Numbered from the stretch's first letter, positions 34,370 to 43,659 are shown. The stretch: 57,595 nt of DNA from an uncultured Ruminococcus sp. (GCA_902773325.1 CACYDW010000042.1:1-57595); one strand, 5' to 3'. Made by a program: numbers and translations. Notes: a model not told the origin generated them from the sequence alone.

Positions 34370-36202
34370 ATGAGCAGCTTGTATACAAAAAAATGGAAGG
34401 AAAAACTCAATCAGATCTCTCAGTGGACAAAATCGACTGCATTTGCTGTTTCGGAAAAAGCAAAGAAAATAGTCAGTTCCGTCAGTGACAGGCTGCAGGG
34501 CGACCCCGATGCAGCAGACGAAATAGATACCGATACTTCCGTACAGAGTTTTGATCCGGTTTTTGATACGGATAACGATGATATGCTTTTTTTCAGCGGC
34601 AGATGTTCCCGTTCCGGGAAGGAGGAAGCCGTTGCGGACGAATCTTCTGTTGAGCAGGACGATTCCGGCGGTATGTCAAGTGAAGATGGAGTTGTTTTTT
34701 ATATGGCTGAAAATCATTTTTCTCATGAGGAAAAATCTAAGGGCTCTTCGCCTCGTTCCCGCGCTTCTGATCTTCGCGGGAAGACTGTCGGTGCAGTACG
34801 GAAGCTTCGCGATAATATGAGCAGCACGACAATTGATAATCGTTCCGCGGGACAGTCCTCCACACGGCAGCGTTCCGCGGGACAGTCCTCCACACGGCAG
34901 CGTCCCGTCGGACAGTCCCCCGCACGGCAGCGTGCCGCCGGACAGTCCCCCGCACGGCAGCGCCCCGTCGGACAGCCTCCCGCACGGCAGCGACCTGCTG
35001 CACATAGCGCAGGGGACAGCCGTAATGGTGTTGTATATAACAGGGGGCAGTCCTCACCGCGCCCGCCATCACCCCGCCGTCCCCGGAACGAATTCCTTGG
35101 TCAGGTTGCGGCCGCTCTTGCTGTTGATTTTGACAAGCCCCTGACGTTCAGGGAACAGCTTGTCATAATGTTTACGATCCTGTTGATTTCAATTATTCTG
35201 TTCGGCTTTGTATATCTGCTTGCTCCTAAGGGAACGGTTCTGCCCGCAAACGGCACGGCATCGGAGCAAAGCGGTCAGGAGGAGCATATTGCTCCGCCGG
35301 ACGAAGTGCAAACCTCTGTTACTTCTGAAAACTCCGGTCAGAGCGAAAAAGAAGATGGTCAAAGCTCTAAAACGGAGCACAAAAAGCCCGAAGTCAGAGA
35401 GGGCTCTCTGCTGAAAAACTTTACTGTCATCACATTGGAGCATGATGACATCTATCAGGGTGAGCAGATTCTTGTCAATAAAGAGTATAGCTGCCATCTT
35501 AACGGTGAAAACACGGTTTCGCTGATTGACCGGCTTACGGGCAGTTATGCGATCACCGATGACAGGGTTTCGCTGAATGAAGATATTGTTGATGACGTCA
35601 ATCGGATGCTTGATAATTTTTATGAGGCGGTCGGCGAAAGCGACATCATGATTGCCTGCGGATACCGCAGCTATGATACACAGCAGGAGTTGTTTGTAGA
35701 AGAGGTAAAAGTCCGCGGCGATGCGAAGGAAGCTGAAAAATGGGTTTTGCCGCCCGGATTCAGCGAACATCAGACAGGTTATGCCTTTGACCTGAATCTC
35801 AACAGGAACAATGACGGTTCCGGTATTCAGTTTGACGGAACAGGTATATATGAGTGGCTTCATGAGCACTGTTGGGAGTATGGATTTATTGTCAGATATC
35901 CCATTGGCAGAGATCATATCACCGGTATTTCTTATGAGCCGTGGCACTTCCGTTATGTGGGGCTTGCCCCCGCAGCCTACATTTTTGAATGCAATATGAC
36001 GCTTGAGGAGTACATCGATATTGTCCATACCCATGATGCGGAAAAGCCGCTGATGATTACCGGAGAGGAGCATACATGGTGCGCCTATTACGTTGAAGCC
36101 GGACCGGGTGAAAACGACATTTATGTGCCTTCCGATCACAGCTATACGGTTTCAGGCGATAATGTCAGCGGTTTTATCGTCACGGTGTTGCTCGATGAAT
36201 GA
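34370..36202 (+). CDS. VanY/M15-type D-alanyl-D-alanine carboxypeptidase with repeat-rich N-terminus
   Basis: A 610-residue protein. Residues 1-260 are cytoplasmic, charged and low-complexity, with five ten-residue repeats of the type RSAGQSSTRQ (about 158-207). One membrane helix (263-285) leads to a Ser/Gln/Glu linker and an extracellular M15B domain (about 400-540). It has the zinc/catalytic set SEHQTGYAFDL (465-475, with H467 and D474) and EPWHFRY (E523, H526). Such enzymes trim the terminal D-Ala of peptidoglycan stems. The ATG at 34370 has AAAGGA 7 bp before; an ATG at 34331 with its own GGAG is an alternative. Directly after the pilus operon, it may prepare wall stems for pilus anchoring. 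Confidence 0.85.
   Translation: MSSLYTKKWKEKLNQISQWTKSTAFAVSEKAKKIVSSVSDRLQGDPDAADEIDTDTSVQSFDPVFDTDNDDMLFFSGRCSRSGKEEAVADESSVEQDDSGGMSSEDGVVFYMAENHFSHEEKSKGSSPRSRASDLRGKTVGAVRKLRDNMSSTTIDNRSAGQSSTRQRSAGQSSTRQRPVGQSPARQRAAGQSPARQRPVGQPPARQRPAAHSAGDSRNGVVYNRGQSSPRPPSPRRPRNEFLGQVAAALAVDFDKPLTFREQLVIMFTILLISIILFGFVYLLAPKGTVLPANGTASEQSGQEEHIAPPDEVQTSVTSENSGQSEKEDGQSSKTEHKKPEVREGSLLKNFTVITLEHDDIYQGEQILVNKEYSCHLNGENTVSLIDRLTGSYAITDDRVSLNEDIVDDVNRMLDNFYEAVGESDIMIACGYRSYDTQQELFVEEVKVRGDAKEAEKWVLPPGFSEHQTGYAFDLNLNRNNDGSGIQFDGTGIYEWLHEHCWEYGFIVRYPIGRDHITGISYEPWHFRYVGLAPAAYIFECNMTLEEYIDIVHTHDAEKPLMITGEEHTWCAYYVEAGPGENDIYVPSDHSYTVSGDNVSGFIVTVLLDE
34841..34990 (+). repeat. Five 30-bp in-frame repeats in the carboxypeptidase gene
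   Basis: Five 30-bp units (consensus cgtcccgtcggacagtcccc and on) starting at 34841, 34871, 34901, 34931 and 34961. They encode RSAGQSSTRQ-like decapeptides in the cytoplasmic part. Very similar DNA units suggest recent expansion. Confidence 0.85.
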
Positions 36203-36255
36203 GATGAATAAGCACATTTGATTTTTTCTGTTCTGATGGATGTATGAATTTGTTA

Positions 36256-36289
36256 TTCCCCATGCTCAGTGTTTTCGGAGCGTGGGGAA
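36256..36289 (+). terminator. Probable terminator after the carboxypeptidase gene
   Basis: A 12-bp stem with one G-U pair (TTCCCCATGCTC, 36256-36267, with GAGCGTGGGGAA, 36278-36289), followed by a weak TTCCCTT run. Confidence 0.65.
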
Positions 36290-36347
36290 TTCCCTTGTGG
36301 AAAAGAAACAGATTGTATAAAGTTCAATTAAAAACAACGCATTTTTA

Positions 36348-36376
36348 TTGCAAATTATGAGGGAATATAGTATAAT
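36348..36376 (+). promoter_or_regulatory. Promoter of the YdjI-like operon
   Basis: TTGCAA (36348-36353) and TATAAT (36371-36376) are 17 bp apart, upstream of the SPFH gene. Confidence 0.65.
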
Positions 36377-36410
36377 AACATAAATGATATTATTATAGGA
36401 GATGGTTGTA

Positions 36411-37787
36411 ATGGGAATTATCAGAGCAGCAATTAACTCGGTATCAGGCGAGTTGTCAGATTCGTATCTTGACGCCTATAAATCCGCGCCGATGGATAAG
36501 AGAACAGCCGTAGCACCCGGTTGGTTTCATGATGCCGGACAGGGCAAGAATACCAACACCAAACGTACCAACAATATTATTTCCAACGGCTCAAAGGTGC
36601 AGGTGGCACCCGGTCAGCTGATGTGTCTGGTGGACGGCGGCAGAGTTGTAGACTATACGGCAGAGCCCGGCTACTATCAGGTTCAGAATTCCAGCGCGCC
36701 CTCTCTCTTTAACGGTGAGTTTGGTGCAACGCTTAAAAATGGCTGGGAGCGTATCAAATACGGCGGAAATAACTATCAGGAACAGCGGATCGTTTTTATT
36801 AACCTTCGCCCTATGGAGGGTATCAAATTCGGTACAAGAAACCCTATCGGTTATTATGACGAAAACTATGACATAGATGTTCGCGTTCGTACTAACGGTA
36901 CATTCTCTCTGCAAATCGTAGAGCCGTGGCTGTTTTTTAATGAGGTTATGCCCGAAGAGTGCGTTATGGAGGGTGCATTCCTCAACGTTGAGGACTTTTT
37001 GAACGATACATTTATGTCGGAGTTTAATGGTGCGCTCGCACAGGCACTCAGTAAGCTGTCCTCCAAGGGAGTCAGAATTTCCCGCATGAACGACCATACT
37101 ATGGAGCTTGCGCAATTTATGCGCGAAGTGCTCGACCCTGTATGGAAAGAAGAACGCGGTATTATCATCAAAAATGTCGGCTGCAACGGCATTACCTACG
37201 ATCAGGAAACACAGCAGCTCCTTACCGAGAGAAGCCGTGTTGCGATGTTTAAATCTCCCGAAATGCGCGAAACGATGGTTCAGACTTCTATTGCAAGAGG
37301 CATTGAAGCAGCAGGCTCTAACCCGAACGGTGCTGCGGCAGGCTTCTTGGGTATTGGCATGGGAATGAACGCTGCAAGCGGTTTCATGAATACCGCTTCG
37401 GCTACGAATCTCCAGCAGATGCAGATGCAGCAGCAGATGCAGCAACAGCAGATGCAGCAGCCTGTTCAGCCGGCACCTCAGGCAGTGGCGGCTGTTGCTG
37501 CGGGCGGTTGGAATTGTTCCTGCGGTCATCAGGGCAATACCGGAAAATTCTGTGCACAGTGCGGCTCACCCAAGCCGGCACCTGCTCCTGCGGCAGGCAA
37601 TTGGTTCTGTCCGTCCTGCGGTGCAGCAAACACAGGCAGATTCTGTGCAGAGTGCGGTGCGAAACGGCCCGAAGCACCTAAAAAAATCAAGTGTGACAAA
37701 TGCGGCTATGAGCCGGATATGAACAGCCCGATTCCGAAGTTCTGCCCCGAATGCGGTGACCCCATTAACGAGGCTGATTATCAGTAA
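36411..37787 (+). CDS. SPFH-domain protein with C-terminal zinc ribbons (YdjI-like)
   Basis: A 458-residue protein. The first 280 residues form an SPFH/stomatin-like domain of the virion-core/YdjI type; in Bacillus subtilis YdjI acts with YdjG, YdjH and PspA in envelope stress. A Gln/Met-rich stretch (about 330-360) is followed by three zinc ribbons (C-x-C...C-x2-C at 370-390, then 400-420, then 430-450). The ATG at 36411 follows AGGAG; the ATG at 36402 touches that site. The gene is first in a set with a YdjG-like and a YdjH-like gene, though PspA is absent here. Confidence 0.85.
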   Translation: MGIIRAAINSVSGELSDSYLDAYKSAPMDKRTAVAPGWFHDAGQGKNTNTKRTNNIISNGSKVQVAPGQLMCLVDGGRVVDYTAEPGYYQVQNSSAPSLFNGEFGATLKNGWERIKYGGNNYQEQRIVFINLRPMEGIKFGTRNPIGYYDENYDIDVRVRTNGTFSLQIVEPWLFFNEVMPEECVMEGAFLNVEDFLNDTFMSEFNGALAQALSKLSSKGVRISRMNDHTMELAQFMREVLDPVWKEERGIIIKNVGCNGITYDQETQQLLTERSRVAMFKSPEMRETMVQTSIARGIEAAGSNPNGAAAGFLGIGMGMNAASGFMNTASATNLQQMQMQQQMQQQQMQQPVQPAPQAVAAVAAGGWNCSCGHQGNTGKFCAQCGSPKPAPAPAAGNWFCPSCGAANTGRFCAECGAKRPEAPKKIKCDKCGYEPDMNSPIPKFCPECGDPINEADYQ

Positions 37788-37860
37788 TTGCATTTATGAG
37801 CTGTCTGATGCCGCAATCCCTTCGGTACAGCTTGTAAATATGTGATATGACAGGAGCTTT

Positions 37861-37900
37861 CAAGCCTCATCGGGAACCGTGTGTTCTCCGATGAGGCTTG
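37861..37900 (+). terminator. Strong hairpin between the SPFH and YdjG-like genes
   Basis: A 13-bp perfect stem (37861-37873 with 37888-37900), followed by CGTTTATG. It may end the SPFH transcript or only reduce read-through. Confidence 0.75.
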
Positions 37901-37985
37901 CGTTTATGCGGAATATGATTGGAAGGAGAGGTGAGTGTGTCTGTGTGATGGTGATGTTTGCTGCATACTGTAACACAGCTATCAG

Positions 37986-39083
37986 ATGGAAACAATATCT
38001 TATAAATGTATCAACTGTAATGCCCCGCTGCAATACAACCCTAAAAAGCTGAAATTTGATTGTGAATTCTGCCGCAGTGAGTTTACCGAAGAGGAATTGA
38101 AGCAGCATTTTGGTGCGCTTGACGAAATGCTTGACCAGAGTCCCGAACCTCAGCAGCCACAGCTTGTACAGAATGATCCGGATTTCGGATTCGGTTATGA
38201 TGATTTTTCGGAGCAGGCGGGTATGTATGTGTGTCAGAGCTGCGGTGCAGAGGTCATAGCAGAAAAAACGACGGCAGCTACCTTCTGTGTGTTCTGTCAC
38301 AGCCCCGTTATGCTTTCAGACAGGCTTGCGGGTGATTTCAAGCCGGATAAGGTCATTCCGTTCATGATCTCGGAGGAAGATGCCAAGCAGAAATTCTATG
38401 ATATGTGTGCCAGAAAGAGGTTTTTGCCCCGAAATTTCGTTTCGGACGCACAGCTTGATATGATGAAGGGCGTATACTATCCGTACTGGATGGTCGATTC
38501 CCTCAAAGAAGGCGGTATTGATGCCACGGCAAAGAAGGTGCGTTCCTGGCGCGAGGGAGATTATGAGATCACAGAAACCAAGATCTTTAAGGTCAGACGC
38601 TACGGAAAAATCAAGTTCAACGGCTATCCATGCTCGGCTATCAAGGACGAGGACAAGAATGCTATGCGCTATGTGAATCCGTATGACGACAAGGATTTCA
38701 AGAAATTTACGATGTCCTATTTGTCGGGCTTTCTTGCAGAAAAGCGTGATGTCGAACGTGCCGATGTGCAGGCGCAGGTCGACAGTGAACTGAAGGACTA
38801 TGCCCGTACCATTTATAAAAACAGTGCAGAGGGCTATGATTCCGTCACCGTAGACAATATGAGTCTGCGTACACTCAACGAGGCATGGCAGTATGCACTC
38901 ATGCCCGTCTGGATGATGACTTTCAATTTTGAGGGTACAAACTATCTCTATGCCATGAACGGACAGACGGGAAAAACCTATGGGGAGCTGCCCTGCGATA
39001 AAAAGAAGGTTGCACTGACAGGTGTCCTGCTGTTTATTGTGCTTGCCATTATAATCGGGTTAGGAGGTTATTTCTTATTATGA
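37986..39083 (+). CDS. YdjG-like zinc-ribbon membrane protein
   Basis: A 365-residue protein with two N-terminal zinc ribbons (C8, C11, C26, C29 and C83, C86, C101, C104), a cytoplasmic domain (about 120-335), and a C-terminal membrane helix (about 342-362). This is the layout of Bacillus YdjG, which helps to anchor YdjI at the membrane. The ATG has no good ribosome binding site. Its stop overlaps the start of the next gene (ATGA), so the pair is coupled. Given the SPFH gene upstream, it is probably part of one membrane-protection module. Confidence 0.82.
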   Translation: METISYKCINCNAPLQYNPKKLKFDCEFCRSEFTEEELKQHFGALDEMLDQSPEPQQPQLVQNDPDFGFGYDDFSEQAGMYVCQSCGAEVIAEKTTAATFCVFCHSPVMLSDRLAGDFKPDKVIPFMISEEDAKQKFYDMCARKRFLPRNFVSDAQLDMMKGVYYPYWMVDSLKEGGIDATAKKVRSWREGDYEITETKIFKVRRYGKIKFNGYPCSAIKDEDKNAMRYVNPYDDKDFKKFTMSYLSGFLAEKRDVERADVQAQVDSELKDYARTIYKNSAEGYDSVTVDNMSLRTLNEAWQYALMPVWMMTFNFEGTNYLYAMNGQTGKTYGELPCDKKKVALTGVLLFIVLAIIIGLGGYFLL

Positions 39084-39556
39084 GATGCAAAAAATACCTT
39101 CTGAGCGGGCTTGTCGTGTTGATGGCAGTGACCATTGCTGTATGGTGCGGTGTATCGCTGTCTGCTGCAGCCGCAGAGCTGCCGGCAGCACCGCAGGTCG
39201 TTACGGTGGATACCGGCTATTATGACGATGGCTATGATGATTATTACGATGACTACTATAACGACTACTACGATGATGACTATCGCGGAGAAAGACCTTC
39301 TTCATCGTCGGAAATAAGGACGCCAAAGCCCAAAAACTGGCTGATGATCATCGGCTGTGCCATTGTGATTCCGGCTGTTGCAGCACTGGTCTTTGTGATT
39401 GGTACGATCAGCAGCTATAAACACAACGGTAAAACCGAGCCTTATCCCTATAATAACAAAGCACCGCTTGAGCTTACGGAAGCTGATGATATCCTTGTGG
39501 ATACCGATATCAGACGTGTGAGGATCCAGCGCGATCCGCCGCCCCCGCCGCGCTGA
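39080..39556 (+). CDS. Membrane protein with Asp/Tyr-rich stretch (YdjH-like position)
   Basis: A 158-residue protein: signal peptide or first helix (residues 5-30), a striking Asp/Tyr-rich stretch (about 48-73, YYDDGYDDYYDDYY), a membrane helix (about 90-112), and a short tail rich in Pro/Arg (DPPPPPR). It overlaps the YdjG-like gene by 4 bp. The place in the operon is that of ydjH, but I see no clear TPM domain, so homology is uncertain. Confidence 0.7.
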   Translation: MRCKKYLLSGLVVLMAVTIAVWCGVSLSAAAAELPAAPQVVTVDTGYYDDGYDDYYDDYYNDYYDDDYRGERPSSSSEIRTPKPKNWLMIIGCAIVIPAVAALVFVIGTISSYKHNGKTEPYPYNNKAPLELTEADDILVDTDIRRVRIQRDPPPPPR

Positions 39557-39595
39557 AAAATCACTGTCCCGAAATTGTCAGAAAGGAGAACTGCT

Positions 39596-40126
39596 ATGAA
39601 ATTTGATGTGATGCCCGTTGCCACCCCTAAGCAAATACTGGAAATCGAAGAAGCAGCAAACCACGTATGGCATAATTATTATAAGGATATTTTTTCACCT
39701 GAGCAGATCGACTATATGTTAAAAAAATATCAATCAGTAGAAGCACTTCAGCGGCAGATGGAGGAACAATACGTTTATTATATGCTTTTGTCTGATGATA
39801 AATTGGCGGGTTATATGTGTTTCAAAATCAAGACCGATCAGGTGTATCTTTCAAGACTCTATATCAAAGCGGAGTTCAGACGTCAGGGGCTTGCCAGAAA
39901 AACCATTGCACATCTGGAAAGCTATTTTTCAAATCCGGAGCATGGGTGCAGCCATATCAAGAAGATCAGGCTTCATGTGGAGCGTCAGAACAGCTTTGCC
40001 ATCAATGTCTATGAGCATCTTGGGTTCAGAAAGGTCAAGCCCGTAGATACCGACATAGGCGGCGGTTTTGTCTGCCAGGAATACATTATGGAGCGTAAGA
40101 TTATACCCGTACAGCAGACAGTATGA
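39596..40126 (+). CDS. GNAT-family N-acetyltransferase
   Basis: A 176-residue acetyltransferase. It shows the GNAT A motif (LYIKAEFRRQGLARKTI, about 83-99) that binds acetyl-CoA, and the B motif NVYEHLGFRKV near the end. The start at 39596 follows AAAGGAG; a longer frame lacks a site. The substrate is unknown. It follows the YdjI-like operon by 40 bp and may be co-transcribed. Confidence 0.85.
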   Translation: MKFDVMPVATPKQILEIEEAANHVWHNYYKDIFSPEQIDYMLKKYQSVEALQRQMEEQYVYYMLLSDDKLAGYMCFKIKTDQVYLSRLYIKAEFRRQGLARKTIAHLESYFSNPEHGCSHIKKIRLHVERQNSFAINVYEHLGFRKVKPVDTDIGGGFVCQEYIMERKIIPVQQTV

Positions 40127-40180
40127 GCAGCCGATGCTCCTGCAGTCTTGCGGCATATTAACAAAGAGGTTGTGTGAAAT

Positions 40181-40834
40181 ATGGGAAACAAATTGCTCGA
40201 TTATATTGAAGACCTGCAACAGTTTTTTGACAGCGGGGAAGAAATCGAAAATATAGAAGCATTCAAACAGGAGCTTCTGACGGAGATCGGCTTCTGGCAG
40301 CATGAAAGATTTATTCATCTGATCGTGACGTTCCTGTTTGGTCTGCTTACGATGTCCGTTTTCGTGCTGATTATTTTTTATCAGAGTATTGCAGTGCTGC
40401 TGCTGCTCATGGTACTGGTCGGTATACTGATCCCTTACATCAAGCATTATTACGTGCTTGAAAACGGCGTTCAGAAGCTGTATGTTATTTATGAGGATTT
40501 TGCGCGCCGTCAGTTACCTGAGGGTGTTCCTGAGGTATGTATTCCTGAGTGGAAAAAAGACGGGTCGAAGCCGTCCGCTTCCGGGAATGTCGAAAAGCAG
40601 GCTGAAGCAGCGGAAGACAAAGCAGCGCAGAACGAGGAAGTGCAGGACGAAGCAGAGAAGGATGAGCCGGTGAAGGACGAAGCCGTGTCCGCAGCGGCAG
40701 ACAGCAGCGAAGAAGCGGCTTCTGATATCACGGAATCGGCGGATTCTGCTGAATCCGAGCCTGCTGCCGCACAGAAGCCCGCAGAGAAAAGTAATTCCTC
40801 CGGTCACCGCGGAAAAAACCGTAAAAAGAAATGA
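40181..40834 (+). CDS. Membrane protein with acidic C-terminal tail, unknown function
   Basis: A 217-residue protein that I do not recognise. Residues 1-45 are soluble and helical, two membrane helices lie at about 47-65 and 67-90, and the C-terminal 90 residues are an acidic Glu/Ala/Ser repeat (EAEDKAAQNEEV, DEAEKDEPVKDEA) ending in KNRKKK. It ends before a terminator shared with the convergent DUF308 gene. Confidence 0.7.
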   Translation: MGNKLLDYIEDLQQFFDSGEEIENIEAFKQELLTEIGFWQHERFIHLIVTFLFGLLTMSVFVLIIFYQSIAVLLLLMVLVGILIPYIKHYYVLENGVQKLYVIYEDFARRQLPEGVPEVCIPEWKKDGSKPSASGNVEKQAEAAEDKAAQNEEVQDEAEKDEPVKDEAVSAAADSSEEAASDITESADSAESEPAAAQKPAEKSNSSGHRGKNRKKK

Positions 40835-40858
40835 CAGAATTCAAATGATGAAAGCAAG

Positions 40859-40893
40859 ATCCCCCGTGTGTTCCTACAAACCACACGGGGGAT
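40859..40893. terminator. Bidirectional terminator
   Basis: A 12-bp perfect stem (ATCCCCCGTGTG, 40859-40870, with CACACGGGGGAT, 40882-40893), between convergent genes. Confidence 0.85.
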
Positions 40894-40921
40894 TCTCTAT
40901 GCTTTACAGAATTGCGCGGCA

Positions 40922-41560
40922 TTATTCCGCGTCAACATCAATATACTTGCTCTTTTCCTTTTCTTTTTTAGCTGCCGTTTTGGCGGCTGTTTTGATTCTT
41001 GAAGAAATGCGGAACAGCGTTACAAGATCCCATACACCGCTGAAAACCAGTGCCATTCCGATCAGAATCATGAGCATAGAGGTAGATGCAAATGGATTGG
41101 TCAGTGCTACAATACCGCAGGCAGCCATCGCCACTGCGCCGATCAGCTGAATCCACCATGTAGATATCTGGAGCTTGAGGTAGTCAAAGGCGTGCTGGAG
41201 CTTGATAACCCCCGCTACCATCAGGATAACGCCAAGCGCACCGTTGATGAAGGACAGGAAAATGCGCGGGTTGACAATGAACAAAATGCCGAATCCCAAC
41301 AGAGCACAGCCCTGTGCCATGGCAAACGAACCGGTCACGTGTGTTTCGTCGGAGAAAAAATAGGAGATGACCTTTATCAGTCCCCAAAGGCAGAGCGATG
41401 CACCGATGATCTGGCATATAATGTTGTTGATCTGTGTGGGCATGGCGATCATCATGATGCCGATAATAACGACAATAACATTGATGAGAACAAACTCTGT
41501 CTTTGCCTCTCTGACTCTCCGTTTGAACTGCTGAAAGCTGCTGTCTTGTTTTTTTGCCAT
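40922..41560 (-). CDS. DUF308/HdeD-like membrane protein
   Basis: A 212-residue protein with six membrane segments paired in three hairpins, a layout typical of the DUF308 (HdeD-like) family. The pattern of NPFASTSMLMILIGMALVFSGVWDL near residues 155-180 is typical. HdeD is tied to acid stress in Escherichia coli, but the role in Firmicutes is unknown. The tail is charged (KTAAKKEKEKSK). The ATG follows GGGAGG. Confidence 0.82.
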   Translation of the reverse strand: MAKKQDSSFQQFKRRVREAKTEFVLINVIVVIIGIMMIAMPTQINNIICQIIGASLCLWGLIKVISYFFSDETHVTGSFAMAQGCALLGFGILFIVNPRIFLSFINGALGVILMVAGVIKLQHAFDYLKLQISTWWIQLIGAVAMAACGIVALTNPFASTSMLMILIGMALVFSGVWDLVTLFRISSRIKTAAKTAAKKEKEKSKYIDVDAE

Positions 41561-41721
41561 ATTGATACCTCCCGATTCAAAATACAGGAATCACCGAACC
41601 CGTCAGGAATTGTAAAGAAATGAAAAGCTACTGATGAACAGTTCCTTATGTTCTGTGTGTTCCCTATACTCCGATTATAGCATAAAGAAGTCGGATTGTA
41701 TAGAGCAAAACCGGATTATTC

Positions 41722-42402
41722 TTACAAAAGCGTACGATTGTCGGGGATTGTGTTTTTGTGTGTCGGTGCTGTATGTTTCAGGCTTTCCCGCAGCGTTCTG
41801 AAAAGCACTTTCATACGTGTGTCAATACGATAGGAGTCGCAGATCTTTTGTACAGCCCTGCCGGTTATGGTATAGTTCAATCCCGACTGCGGCAGCCACT
41901 CATAGATCTCATCGGGGAAAAACACTGTCAACTCGGCAATCAGCCATGCCTGCGCCATCTGTACATAATAGTGTTCGTCATTATGCAGCAGCGGCAGTAT
42001 TCCGTGGAGTGCGGCTTCGCTTCTGCACAGCTTTGAGATGAACATTACATAGCCCCATCGCCGTATAAACGGGTCACTGTCTGTTACATATCGCCGCGCA
42101 TATTCCAGTGCTGTTTCAAGATTCAGGTCACTTACAAATCGGATATTTTCGTCTGTATGCCACCAATCACTGAACAGCAGGTTGCCGTCAAGCCATTTCA
42201 TTCGTTCGTTTACATCACGAATTTGCTTCAGACTTGTGTGAAAATAGATCCTATGAAGCTGCTGTTCCGCCAGAACATACGCTCTCAGAGCCGACATATC
42301 CTGTTTTTCCCTCACATACCGCTCGATCAGCCGGTCAACCTCTGCCGTCTTATATCCCTCTGGCAGTCTGTCAAGATCTGCCTGTACCATTTCCTTTGTC
42401 AT
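41722..42402 (-). CDS. DNA alkylation repair protein (AlkD-like)
   Basis: A 226-residue all-helical protein of the AlkD type, whose HEAT-like repeats hold alkylated DNA and release 3- or 7-alkylpurines. Matching stretches are DPFIRRWGYVMFISKL, YYVQMAQAWLIAEL and YTITGRAVQKICDSYRI. The start is ATG 42402; GTG 42411 is also possible but too near AGGTGA. It stands alone with short gaps on both sides. Confidence 0.85.
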   Translation of the reverse strand: MTKEMVQADLDRLPEGYKTAEVDRLIERYVREKQDMSALRAYVLAEQQLHRIYFHTSLKQIRDVNERMKWLDGNLLFSDWWHTDENIRFVSDLNLETALEYARRYVTDSDPFIRRWGYVMFISKLCRSEAALHGILPLLHNDEHYYVQMAQAWLIAELTVFFPDEIYEWLPQSGLNYTITGRAVQKICDSYRIDTRMKVLFRTLRESLKHTAPTHKNTIPDNRTLL

Positions 42403-42535
42403 TTTTATCACCTATGATTATTCTACTCCATCATTTTATCTTTTTCAATGCAATTCATTCATTATTTTATTGCCCATAGCATAGGTTTCTTCCGGATGGG
42501 GCATGATAGAGTAAGAAATGAAGGAGATGAATTTG

Positions 42536-42889
42536 ATGACAGATCAGATGAAAAGGCTCATGTCCCGTACAGAATTTGACGGACGGCTCATTTTATTGTA
42601 CGCTCTTAATGTTAGTGATTATCTGTTTACACTAGTGCTGATTTCAAGCGGCTTATTTGTGGAAGCTAATCCGCTGATGATTCCCTGCATCGGAAATATC
42701 AGCGGATTTATGATCAAGTGTATATTACCGCTGGCACTGCTGATGACCGTGCATATACGTTTATGTCTGCACGGCACAAAATATCCTGCCGCCGTGAGAA
42801 TGCTGCTCAACGGCATTATTGTTTATTATGGAGCGATCAACGCTATGCACGTTTTCTGGCTCTCCTACACGGTGGTCATGTTTATGTGA
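42536..42889 (+). CDS. Small membrane protein (DUF5658-like)
   Basis: A 117-residue protein with three to four membrane helices. The pattern LILLYALNVSDYLFT and then EANPLM is like DUF5658, whose function is unknown. The start at 42536 follows AAGGAG at 42521. The 250 bp downstream, before the next gene, hold no clear feature. Confidence 0.65.
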   Translation: MTDQMKRLMSRTEFDGRLILLYALNVSDYLFTLVLISSGLFVEANPLMIPCIGNISGFMIKCILPLALLMTVHIRLCLHGTKYPAAVRMLLNGIIVYYGAINAMHVFWLSYTVVMFM

Positions 42890-43141
42890 CGATAACAGAC
42901 GCTATCGGAGTTGACCTTCCGGAAGCTGATTCCCTGCCGGATCGATCGTACCTTTCTGTCATAATGCCTAAAAATCGCCATAATATTCTGTGTTTGTTTT
43001 GGTTATGGACAAATGACGTATACTATGGTAGAATAATGGTGAGATTACTCTGAAACAAAAGCTCCGGACGTTTTTTTTTGTCGGTTTTTGTATCGGAATT
43101 TTACTATTATATCCGCAGTAATGCGGTCAGGAGGTTTTATT

Positions 43142-43627
43142 ATGAGATGTACATCATGCGGATCTGAGTTTCCGGACGGAACAGCGTTCTGCCCGAACTG
43201 CGGCACTAAAGCAGCTGTTCCGGCTCCTGTTCCGGCGCAGTCTGTCTATGACCCCAATCAAAGCTATCAGAGCAGTATGCCGCCGGCAGCTCCGACTTCT
43301 TATGGCAGCTATAACCCGAATGTGCCCTATCAGCCGCCCATGCAGCAGGGCTATAACCCTATGTCTGAGGATCTCAAGCCGATCAGTCCTTGGGGATATA
43401 TTGGTTATAACTTTTTGTTTTCTATACCGCTTGTTGGTCTTGTCCTGCTTTTTGTATATGCCTTTGGCGGCAGCACCAACAGAAATCTGAAAAACTATGC
43501 TCGCTCCATCCTGATCATGATGGCGATCGTTATTGTTCTTTATATTATTCTGTTTGTTATTCTGGGTGCCGGCATTGCAAGCACCGGTATCTTCAACAGC
43601 AGTGAATTCTCACGTGCTTTTGGATAA
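43142..43627 (+). CDS. Zinc-ribbon membrane protein, unknown function
   Basis: A 161-residue protein. Residues 2-22 form a zinc ribbon (C3, C6, C17, C20), followed by a Pro/Tyr/Gln-rich linker and two membrane helices (about 82-104 and 114-142). The start at 43142 follows AGGAGG. This is a common architecture in Clostridia; no function can be given. It is 32 bp from the glycosylase gene. Confidence 0.75.
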   Translation: MRCTSCGSEFPDGTAFCPNCGTKAAVPAPVPAQSVYDPNQSYQSSMPPAAPTSYGSYNPNVPYQPPMQQGYNPMSEDLKPISPWGYIGYNFLFSIPLVGLVLLFVYAFGGSTNRNLKNYARSILIMMAIVIVLYIILFVILGAGIASTGIFNSSEFSRAFG

Positions 43628-43659
43628 AATGCCGCGCAGAGCCTTCAGGGAGAATGGAA

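Noticed and set aside
34841-34990. CRISPR-like 30-bp periodic repeats
   Set aside because: No spacers; the units are contiguous, in frame and code for decapeptides of the carboxypeptidase. The same holds for 16113-16352 and 52820-52927.
36591-37529. 312-codon antisense frame opposite the SPFH gene
   Set aside because: Shadow of the well-supported SPFH protein; no ribosome binding site or domain.
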